From: JAJPXI01 sp051867655
GTDB lineage: Bacteria > Bacillota > Clostridia > Oscillospirales > Oscillospiraceae
DNA length: 35,777 bases
Assembly: GCA_051867655.1 (NCBI GenBank)
Contig: JBJDYV010000077.1
Span: 1 to 35,777, forward strand
Direction: 5' to 3'
Part shown: positions 29,808 to 35,777 of the stretch, in pieces
How the letters are laid out: every line of letters begins with the position of its first letter
Position numbering within the stretch: position 1 is the first letter of the stretch
The notes under the pieces: generated by a model
What the model was told of the DNA's origin: nothing
Databases searched by the model: none
Seen by the model: only the letters and a program-made list of their open reading frames with translations
Translations under genes and position numbers: made by a program

Positions 29808-29981
29808 ATGAGCGAAAAATATCAGGAGCAGGCCCAAAAGCTCTTTCAGATGCGCCGCCGTCTGGAAGAGATCTCGGAAGAAATGAGTTTGGCCATCACC
29901 ATTGATTTTGATCTGGCCAAGCGGATGGACAAGGCCGCCGCCGACCTGCGCGCGGCGAAACGGAAATTGGAGGAAGAGTAA
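29808..29981 (+). CDS. Very small coiled-coil protein directly upstream of valS
   Basis: A 57-residue, highly charged, all-helical protein starting ATG 29808 with GGAGG at 29798-29802; an in-frame ATG at 29796 overlaps that site and is less likely. The sequence KLFQMRRRLEEISEEM...DKAAADLRAAKRKLEEE has heptad-like spacing and suggests a two-helix coiled coil. valS begins immediately after its stop, so the genes are probably coupled. No family recognised. Confidence 0.65.
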   Translation: MSEKYQEQAQKLFQMRRRLEEISEEMSLAITIDFDLAKRMDKAAADLRAAKRKLEEE

Positions 29982-32615
29982 ATGCAGAAAAAAGAATTGC
30001 CCAAGGTCTACGAACCCCAGGAGGTCGAGGGCCGCATTTATCAGATGTGGGAGGAAAACGGCTGCTTCCGCGGCCATCGCGACCCGGACAAGAAGCCCTT
30101 TACCATCGTCATGCCGCCGCCCAACGTCACCGGCCAGCTGCACATGGGCCACGCTATGGACTGCACCCTGCAGGACATCCTGATCCGCTTCAAGCGGATG
30201 CAGGGCTACGCCGCCCTGTGGGTCCCCGGCACCGACCACGCGGGCATCGCCACCCAGATCAAGGTGGAGGAGGACCTGCGGGTCAACGAGGGCCTGACCC
30301 GCCACGACCTGGGCCGGGAGAAATTCCTGGAGCGGGTGTGGGAGTGGAAGAATAAGTTCGGCAACCGCATTGTGGCCCAGCAGAAGAAGATGGGCGCGTC
30401 CTGCGACTGGGAGCGTGCCCGCTTCACCATGGACGAGGGCTGCTCCAAGGCCGTCCGGGAGGTCTTCGTCTCCCTGTACGAAAAGGGCCTGATCTACAAG
30501 GGCTCCCGCATCGTCAACTGGTGCCCCCACTGCGTCACCGCCCTGTCCGACGCCGAGGTGGAATACAAGGACAAGCCCGGCCACCTGTGGCACCTGAAGT
30601 ACCCCATCAAGGGGGAGGAAGGCCGCTATGTGATCGTGGCCACCACCCGCCCCGAGACCATGCTGGGCGACACCGGCGTGGCTGTCAACCCCAACGACGA
30701 GCGCTATCAGGACATCGTGGGCAAGACCTGCATCCTGCCCCTGATGGACCGTGAAATCCCCATCGTGGCCGACGAGTACGTGGATATGGAGTTCGGCACC
30801 GGCTGCGTGAAGATGACCCCCGCCCACGACCCCAACGACTTTGAGGTGGGCCTGCGCCACAACCTGGAGACCATCCGCGTGCTGGACGACCACGGCGTGG
30901 TCAACGAAAACGGCGGCAAGTACCAGGGCCTGGACCGCTACGAGGCCCGCAAGGTCATCGTGGAGGATCTGGAGAAGCTGGGCCTGCTGGAGAAGGTGGA
31001 GGACCACCAGCACAACGTGGGCACCTGCTACCGCTGCGGCACCGACGTGGAGCCCATCGTGTCCGCCCAGTGGTTCGTCAAGATGGAGCCGCTGGCCAAG
31101 GAGGCTCTGCGGGTGGTCAACGAGGGGGAGACCAGGTTCGTCCCCGACCGCTTCGCCAAGACCTACACCAACTGGATGGAGAACGTCCACGACTGGTGCA
31201 TCTCCCGCCAGCTGTGGTGGGGCCACCAGATCCCCGTGTGGTACTGCGCCGACTGCGGCCACATGACCGTGAGCCGCCAGGACGCCTGCGAATGCGAGGC
31301 CTGCCACTCCAAAAACATCACCCGGGACCCCGACGTGCTGGACACCTGGTTCTCCTCCGCCCTGTGGCCCTTCTCCACCCTGGGCTGGCCCGACAAGACG
31401 GAGGACCTGGACTACTTCTATCCCACCGACGTGCTGGTCACCGGCTACGACATCATCTTCTTCTGGGTGGCCCGCATGATCTTCTCCGGCTGCGAGCACA
31501 TGAAGCAGACTCCGTTCCACACCGTGTTCATCCACGGCCTGGTGCGGGACGACAAGGGCCGCAAGATGTCCAAGTCCCTGGGCAACGGCATCGACCCCCT
31601 GGAGATGGCGGAGAAGTACGGCGCGGACGCCCTGCGCTTCAACCTGATCACCGGCAACAGCCCGGGCAACGACATGCGCTTCTACACCGAGCGGTGCGAG
31701 GCCATGCGCAACTTCGCCAACAAGATCTGGAACGCCAGCCGCTTCCTGATGATGAACCTGACCATCGAGGAGTGCGCTCTGCCGGATAAGCTGGAGCTGG
31801 AGGACAAGTGGATTCTGTCCCGCCTGAACGAGACGGTCAAAGAGATGACCGAGAACATGGAGCGCTACGAGCTGGGCGTGGCCGCCCAGAAGGTCTACGA
31901 CTTCATCTGGGACAACTACTGCGACTGGTATATCGAGCTGACCAAGACCCGCCTGCAGGGGGACGACGAGGACTCCAAGGTGCGCGCCCAGCAGGTGCTG
32001 TGCTATGTGCTGACCGAGACTTTGAAGCTGCTGCACCCCTTCATGCCCTTCATCACCGAGGAGATCTGGCAGGCCCTGCCCCACGAGGGCGACTTCCTGA
32101 TGCTCCAGAAGTGGCCGGAGTACGACCCCAAGTGGGACTTCAAGGCCGAGGAAGCGGCCATGGAGAGCGTCATGGAGGCCATTTCCGCCGTGCGCACCCG
32201 CCGCAGCGAGATGAACGTGCCCCCCTCCAAGAAGGCCCATCTGACCGTGGTCACCGCCAAGGGCGACATGTTCAGGCTGGGCGAGGCCTTCCTGAAGCGC
32301 CTGGCCTACGCCGAGACCGTCACCATCACCGCCGACGCCCCCGCGGACCAGAAGGGCATGGTGTCCGCCGTCACCGCCGACGCCACCCTGTTCATGCCCC
32401 TGAGTGAGCTGGTGGACCTGGAGAAGGAGAAGGCCCGCCTGACAAAAGACCTGGGCAAGAAGCAGGGCGAGCTGAAGGGCCTGGAGGGCAAGCTGTCCAA
32501 CCCCGGCTTCCTGAACAAAGCCCCCGCCGACGTGGTGGCCGCCGAGCAGGAGCGCGCCGAAAAGCTGAAAGCCCTGATCGCCAAGCTGGAGGAACAGCTG
32601 GCGTCTATGGAGTAA
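29982..32615 (+). CDS. valS: Valyl-tRNA synthetase
   Basis: An 877-residue class I synthetase charging tRNA-Val. HMGH is at 54-57 and KMSKS at 528-532. An editing domain lies between about 200 and 360, with TTRPETMLGDTGVAVNP. Zinc-like Cys pairs occur around CADCGH. The anticodon-binding domain and a C-terminal coiled coil (about 810-877, LEKEKARLTKDLGKKQGEL) complete the usual length. The start is ATG 29982. The Val T-box upstream agrees with the function. Confidence 0.97.
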   Translation: MQKKELPKVYEPQEVEGRIYQMWEENGCFRGHRDPDKKPFTIVMPPPNVTGQLHMGHAMDCTLQDILIRFKRMQGYAALWVPGTDHAGIATQIKVEEDLRVNEGLTRHDLGREKFLERVWEWKNKFGNRIVAQQKKMGASCDWERARFTMDEGCSKAVREVFVSLYEKGLIYKGSRIVNWCPHCVTALSDAEVEYKDKPGHLWHLKYPIKGEEGRYVIVATTRPETMLGDTGVAVNPNDERYQDIVGKTCILPLMDREIPIVADEYVDMEFGTGCVKMTPAHDPNDFEVGLRHNLETIRVLDDHGVVNENGGKYQGLDRYEARKVIVEDLEKLGLLEKVEDHQHNVGTCYRCGTDVEPIVSAQWFVKMEPLAKEALRVVNEGETRFVPDRFAKTYTNWMENVHDWCISRQLWWGHQIPVWYCADCGHMTVSRQDACECEACHSKNITRDPDVLDTWFSSALWPFSTLGWPDKTEDLDYFYPTDVLVTGYDIIFFWVARMIFSGCEHMKQTPFHTVFIHGLVRDDKGRKMSKSLGNGIDPLEMAEKYGADALRFNLITGNSPGNDMRFYTERCEAMRNFANKIWNASRFLMMNLTIEECALPDKLELEDKWILSRLNETVKEMTENMERYELGVAAQKVYDFIWDNYCDWYIELTKTRLQGDDEDSKVRAQQVLCYVLTETLKLLHPFMPFITEEIWQALPHEGDFLMLQKWPEYDPKWDFKAEEAAMESVMEAISAVRTRRSEMNVPPSKKAHLTVVTAKGDMFRLGEAFLKRLAYAETVTITADAPADQKGMVSAVTADATLFMPLSELVDLEKEKARLTKDLGKKQGELKGLEGKLSNPGFLNKAPADVVAAEQERAEKLKALIAKLEEQLASME

Positions 32616-32628
32616 TCATGAAAAAGCG

Positions 32629-32653
32629 GGGCCGCACCCATTCGGTGCGGCCC
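32629..32653 (+). terminator. Hairpin after valS, weak terminator
   Basis: GGGCCGCACC (32629-32638) pairs with GGTGCGGCCC (32644-32653) around a 5-nt loop. The downstream TGACATTT is only a weak T tract, so partial readthrough into the hydrolase gene is likely. Confidence 0.55.
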
Positions 32654-32674
32654 TGACATTTAGGAGGAAACGCC

Positions 32675-33364
32675 GTGGACATCCAGCTTCATTTTACCGA
32701 GACCGGAACGGGGGAACCCCTGGTGCTCCTGCACGGCAACGGGGAGGACAGCAGTTACTTTGTCCATCAGGTCGAATTTTTCTCCCCGCGCCGCCGGGTG
32801 CTGGCAGTGGACACCCGGGGGCACGGGCGGTCGCCCCGGGGGAGCGCCCCCTTCACCATCCGGCAGTTCGCGGAGGACCTGCTGGCCTTCCTGGACGAGC
32901 GGGGCATCGGGCGGACCGACCTGCTGGGCTTTTCCGACGGGGCGAACATCGCGCTGGTCTTTGCCCTCCGCTACCCCGAGCGGGTCCGGCGGCTGATCCT
33001 GAACGGGGCCAATCTGGACCCGGCGGGGGTGAAGCGGTCGGTTCAGATCCCCATTGAACTGGGCTACCGCATGGCAAGCCTGTTTGCGAAGAAAAGCGCT
33101 GATGCAAAGCAATACGCTGAGCTGCTGGGCCTGATGGTCAACGACCCCATGATCCCGGCGGAGGAGCTGGGGAAGCTCTCCCTGCCCACGCTGGTCATCG
33201 CGGGGACGAAAGATATGATCCGGGAGAAGCACACCCGGATGATCGCGGACGCCCTGCCCAACGCCCGGCTTGATTTCGTGCCGGGCGACCACTTCATTGC
33301 GAACAAAAACCCGGAGGAATTTAACCGCGCGGTGGCGGACTTCCTCGCGGAGACGGAGGGATGA
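32675..33364 (+). CDS. Alpha/beta-hydrolase-fold protein
   Basis: A 229-residue hydrolase. The catalytic triad is visible: Ser in the nucleophile elbow GFSDG, Asp in AGTKD and His in PGDHF. LLHGNGEDSSYF is the oxyanion region. The start is GTG 32675 with AGGAGGAAA upstream. No signal peptide is present, so it is cytoplasmic. The substrate, probably an ester or lactone, cannot be named. It overlaps the next gene by 4 bp. Confidence 0.9.
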   Translation: MDIQLHFTETGTGEPLVLLHGNGEDSSYFVHQVEFFSPRRRVLAVDTRGHGRSPRGSAPFTIRQFAEDLLAFLDERGIGRTDLLGFSDGANIALVFALRYPERVRRLILNGANLDPAGVKRSVQIPIELGYRMASLFAKKSADAKQYAELLGLMVNDPMIPAEELGKLSLPTLVIAGTKDMIREKHTRMIADALPNARLDFVPGDHFIANKNPEEFNRAVADFLAETEG

Positions 33365-33852
33365 GCATGGATATTAGAACCGCAGCGATGAACGACCTGG
33401 ACGCCATCGCAGATCTGGAAGCCCAGTGCTTCCCGGCGGCGGAGGCGGCGAGCCGGGAGAGCTTCTGCGCCCGGCTGGAGGCCTTTCCGGATCATTTCTG
33501 GCTTTTGTGGGACGGGGCGGAGCTGACGGCCTGCGTCAACGGCATGGTGACCGACACACCCGACCTGACCGACGACATGTACCATGATGCAAGTTTGCAC
33601 AGCCCGAACGGGAAATGGCAGATGATCTTCGGGGTGGCCACCCTTCCCGCGTACCGCCGCCGGGGCTGCGCCGGGCGGCTGCTGGAGCGGGCTATCGCCG
33701 ACGCGAAAGAACAGGGGAGAGCGGGTCTGGTGCTGACCTGCAAGGAGAAGCTACTGCATTACTACGCGAAGTTCGGCTTCCGCGACGAGGGCGTGTCCGG
33801 CTCCACCCACGGCGGCGCGGTGTGGCACCAGATGCGGCTGACATTTGAATAA
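33361..33852 (+). CDS. GNAT-family N-acetyltransferase
   Basis: A 163-residue acetyltransferase. The N-terminal RTAAMNDLDAIADLEAQCFP resembles arylalkylamine-type GNATs. Motif A is FGVATLPAYRRRGCAGRLLE, and the C-terminal LLHYYAKFGFRDEG is motif B. The start is ATG 33361 in an ATGA overlap with the hydrolase, so the pair is co-translated. A second GNAT in the window (23796) is unrelated in detail. Confidence 0.9.
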   Translation: MSMDIRTAAMNDLDAIADLEAQCFPAAEAASRESFCARLEAFPDHFWLLWDGAELTACVNGMVTDTPDLTDDMYHDASLHSPNGKWQMIFGVATLPAYRRRGCAGRLLERAIADAKEQGRAGLVLTCKEKLLHYYAKFGFRDEGVSGSTHGGAVWHQMRLTFE

Positions 33853-33859
33853 AAGACAA

Positions 33860-33897
33860 GGTCCCCCTGATGCGAACGCATCAGGGGGACCGTTTTT
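33860..33897. terminator. Bidirectional terminator
   Basis: A 15-bp perfect stem (33860-33874/33877-33891, GGTCCCCCTGATGCG) followed by GTTTTTG. It separates the forward acetyltransferase gene from the reverse LysR gene, whose stop lies at 33900. Confidence 0.9.
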
Positions 33898-33899
33898 GT

Positions 33900-34808
33900 T
33901 TATTCGGCCGGCTTGTCTGCCTTCAGATTCTGCACCAGAAAGTCCTGCAGCTGCTTGATGGCCGCCGGGTGGCGGGCTGCGCCGCTGTTGGAGGTGACCA
34001 GGGAATAGGTGCGCACCATTTTCGGCTCGATGGGGATGCGCAGGGAATCCTGCTGCTTTTCCCAGTGGTGGGTGCGGTCCATGGCGAAAGCCACGCCGAT
34101 ATTCTGGGAAACATAGTGGATGCGGGTCTCGGTGTCGTTGATCTCCATGCAGCCGGTCACGTGAATGCCCATACGCCGGAAACGCTGGAGCACCAGGCGG
34201 CGCACGCCGGAGCGCTCGGAGGTGAAGATCAGGGTCTCGCCCGCCAGCTCGGCCAGAGTGACCGACTCCCGCCGGGCCAGAGGGTGGAGAGGGCTCATGG
34301 AGGCCACCACCCGTTCATCGTGGAGGGGAATGGCGGTCATGCCGGACAGGTCGTCGTTTTCCCAGTCCACGCCGAACAGGGCCAGGTCGATGCGGCCGCT
34401 GTGGAGCATTTCCACCAGATCCAGCTCCCAGGCGCTGGTCAGGTTCACGTCGATCTCCGGATGGGTGTGCATGAAGCGCACCACAGTCTCCGCCGCGTCG
34501 GGGCGGTAGACCACCGACATGCCCAGGTTGATGGTGTGCTCCATGGAGGCGCGGGTGGCCTCCACCTGATCGTGCAGGGCGCCGAATTCCTCCAGGACCT
34601 TCTTGGCCTGGGTCAGGAACCGGGTGCCCTCGGGAGTCAGGTGCACATACTTGGTGGTGCGCTGGAACAGGGGATAGCCGATCTCCTTCTCCAGCTTGGC
34701 AATCTGCTGGGACAGGCTGGACTGGGACACGTACAGGGTCTCCGCCGCCCGGGAAAAGCTGCGCAGCCGGGCCAGGGTGACAACATAGCGCAGATGCGTA
34801 ATGTCCAA
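33900..34808 (-). CDS. LysR-family transcriptional regulator
   Basis: A 302-residue regulator. The N-terminal HTH (1-60) reads ITHLRYVVTLARLRSFSRAAE followed by VSQSSLSQQIAKLEKEIG. The effector domain (about 90-295) has the type 2 periplasmic-binding fold. The start is TTG 34808 after GAAAGGCGTGAG. It is divergent from the TRAP transporter genes and shares the intergenic region, the usual arrangement for a LysR protein controlling its neighbour. The co-inducer is probably the transported acid, by inference. Confidence 0.92.
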   Translation of the reverse strand: MDITHLRYVVTLARLRSFSRAAETLYVSQSSLSQQIAKLEKEIGYPLFQRTTKYVHLTPEGTRFLTQAKKVLEEFGALHDQVEATRASMEHTINLGMSVVYRPDAAETVVRFMHTHPEIDVNLTSAWELDLVEMLHSGRIDLALFGVDWENDDLSGMTAIPLHDERVVASMSPLHPLARRESVTLAELAGETLIFTSERSGVRRLVLQRFRRMGIHVTGCMEINDTETRIHYVSQNIGVAFAMDRTHHWEKQQDSLRIPIEPKMVRTYSLVTSNSGAARHPAAIKQLQDFLVQNLKADKPAE

Positions 34809-34867
34809 TGCCGCTCACGCCTTTCATTTCAGCCGTTCAACGACTTATTACGGGAGATAATAAATTG

Positions 34868-34896
34868 ATTATAGATAAATATTTCACAAATGTCAA
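34868..34896 (-). promoter_or_regulatory. Promoter of the LysR gene
   Basis: On the reverse strand, perfect TTGACA (34896-34891), a 17-bp spacer and perfect TATAAT (34873-34868). It overlaps the divergent TRAP promoter. A dyad ATAAT...ATTAT at about 34857-34872 could be a LysR-type operator. Confidence 0.85.
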
Positions 34897-34911
34897 CGCA
34901 GCCCTTATAAT
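34883..34911 (+). promoter_or_regulatory. Promoter of the TRAP transporter operon
   Basis: TTCACA at 34883-34888, a 17-bp spacer and TATAAT at 34906-34911. Downstream, TTTCGGCA-ATC-TGCCGAAA (34962-34980) forms an 8-bp inverted repeat just before the AAGGAGG of dctQ (34984-34990), and may affect the leader. Confidence 0.75.
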
Positions 34912-35000
34912 ACAGGCGAAAAGCGAGATGCACAATTTCTTCCCCGCTTCAAACGGGAATATTTCGGCAATCTGCCGAAAACACAAGGAGGTCAACCGTC

Positions 35001-35516
35001 ATGCGTGCGCTCAACAAAGTCATTGACTGGTGCATCCTGGCGCTGGCGGCCATTGCGGGAGCGGTCCTGCTGTTCCTGCTGCTGGCGGTCTGCTTCGCCA
35101 CCGTGTCCCGGGCACTGTTCAATGAGCCCTTCTCCTTCCTGATCGACTACGCATCCTACTCCCTGCTGTACATCGCGTTTCTGGGCGCGCCCTGGCTGTT
35201 GTCCAAGCGCGGCCACATCAACATCGACATGGTCCTCAACGCGCTTTCTCCCAAGGTCAGGAAGATCTGGCAGGCGGTTCTGGACCTGGTGCTGGCCCTG
35301 GTGGCCGCGGTGCTCTGCGTGATCGGCTTCCAGCTGACCCGGAGCAACTTCCTCAACGGGGTGACCATCCCCGACTTCCTGGGCACGCCCCAGTGGCTGC
35401 TTCTGGTGTGCATCCCCGTGGGCAGCTTCTTTACCGCCGTGGAGGCCATCCGCCTGTGTGTCCGCGGCCTGCTGGACAAGCCCGCAGAAGGAAAAGGAAA
35501 GGAGGCGCAGGCATGA
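35001..35516 (+). CDS. dctQ: TRAP transporter small membrane subunit
   Basis: A 171-residue protein with four membrane helices (about 8-32, 45-65, 88-110 and 127-152), matching the DctQ/TRAP small-permease family: FLLLAVCFATVSRALFN, LGAPWLLSKRGHINIDM. The start is ATG 35001 after AAGGAGG. It pairs with DctM in Na+-driven uptake of organic acids with an extracytoplasmic binding protein. The binding-protein gene is not in view. Confidence 0.9.
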   Translation: MRALNKVIDWCILALAAIAGAVLLFLLLAVCFATVSRALFNEPFSFLIDYASYSLLYIAFLGAPWLLSKRGHINIDMVLNALSPKVRKIWQAVLDLVLALVAAVLCVIGFQLTRSNFLNGVTIPDFLGTPQWLLLVCIPVGSFFTAVEAIRLCVRGLLDKPAEGKGKEAQA

Positions 35517-35777
35517 TCGCAAATCTGGAATGGTGGATGGTTCTGCTCATCCTGATCGGCTTTCTGATCCTGGTCATGTTCACCGGCCTGCCCATCGCCT
35601 TCTCCTTCATCGCCGTGTCCGGCGTGTTCATCTTCGCCATGATGGGCATGGGCGGCCTGAAACAGCTGGTGCTGGGTATGCGCTCTCAGCTCTGTAACTT
35701 CAACTTCACACCCATCCCGTTTTTCGTCATCATGGGAGAAGTCTTCTTCCAATCGGGCATCATTACCCGCACCATGG
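35513..35777 (+). CDS. dctM: TRAP transporter large permease subunit (partial)
   Basis: The start is ATG 35513 in a 4-bp overlap with dctQ, with AAAGGAGG upstream. The first 88 residues show two hydrophobic segments and FTGLPIAFSFIAVSGVFIF plus FTPIPFFVIMGEVFFQSG, typical of the DctM family N-terminus. The gene continues past the right edge of the window. Confidence 0.9.
   Translation, partial: MIANLEWWMVLLILIGFLILVMFTGLPIAFSFIAVSGVFIFAMMGMGGLKQLVLGMRSQLCNFNFTPIPFFVIMGEVFFQSGIITRTM

Noticed and set aside
1..35777. CRISPR array, retron or diversity-generating retroelement
   Set aside because: No regularly spaced identical repeats, no reverse transcriptase and no adenine-biased variable repeat were seen. 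The duplicated regulator tail shows only synonymous changes, unlike retroelement variation.

Overview
The window looks like a chromosome segment of a GC-rich gut Clostridia, most likely an Oscillospiraceae relative (Flavonifractor, Oscillibacter or Lawsonibacter type). The evidence is Firmicutes regulation (two T-box leaders, a lysine riboswitch, a large Bacillus-type SRP RNA next to dnaX), GC-rich codon use, and Clostridia neighbourhoods such as yqhQ-prmC and recA-recX-rimO-pgsA. The species is inferred only.

Positions 1-5500 are accessory. A sigma-A promoter near consensus drives a leader of about 240 nt ending in an intrinsic terminator. It is followed by a tightly coupled operon: two small XRE regulators, an HTH-DUF3883-HTH protein with a nuclease-like core, a ClpX-like AAA+ ATPase with altered pore and RKH loops, and an unrecognised protein. 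An AT-richer excisionase/tyrosine integrase pair follows and abuts the 3' end of an intact tRNA-Leu(CAA) gene, the usual layout of an integrative element. The other element end was not found.

Positions 5600-10060 hold a lipoprotein gene with a two-component system. The response regulator and kinase genes, normally adjacent, are separated by about 730 bp. That gap holds a block of four hairpins, a 67-bp second copy of the response-regulator 3' end that differs only at synonymous sites, and a further 500 bp of structured non-coding DNA.

Positions 10060-19000 are core genes: yqhQ, prmC, recA, recX, a nitroreductase, rimO, pgsA, then a cysteine T-box operon (cysE, a VOC protein, cysS). Positions 19000-24500 hold a surface protein with a Pro-Glu-Thr linker, an EamA transporter, a reverse-strand dnaX-ebfC pair headed by SRP RNA, a GNAT acetyltransferase and a GIY-YIG protein.

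Positions 24500-33900 hold an ECF sigma/anti-sigma pair, gluQ, a lysine-riboswitch-controlled NhaC-type transporter, and a valine T-box operon with two small proteins ahead of valS. A hydrolase and a second acetyltransferase follow. The window ends with a LysR regulator divergent from the start of a TRAP transporter operon that runs off the right edge.

The best candidates for something undescribed are the XRE/DUF3883/ClpX-like operon with its attenuator-like leader, the duplicated response-regulator tail with its hairpin block, and the palindrome-rich linker between the small genes upstream of valS.
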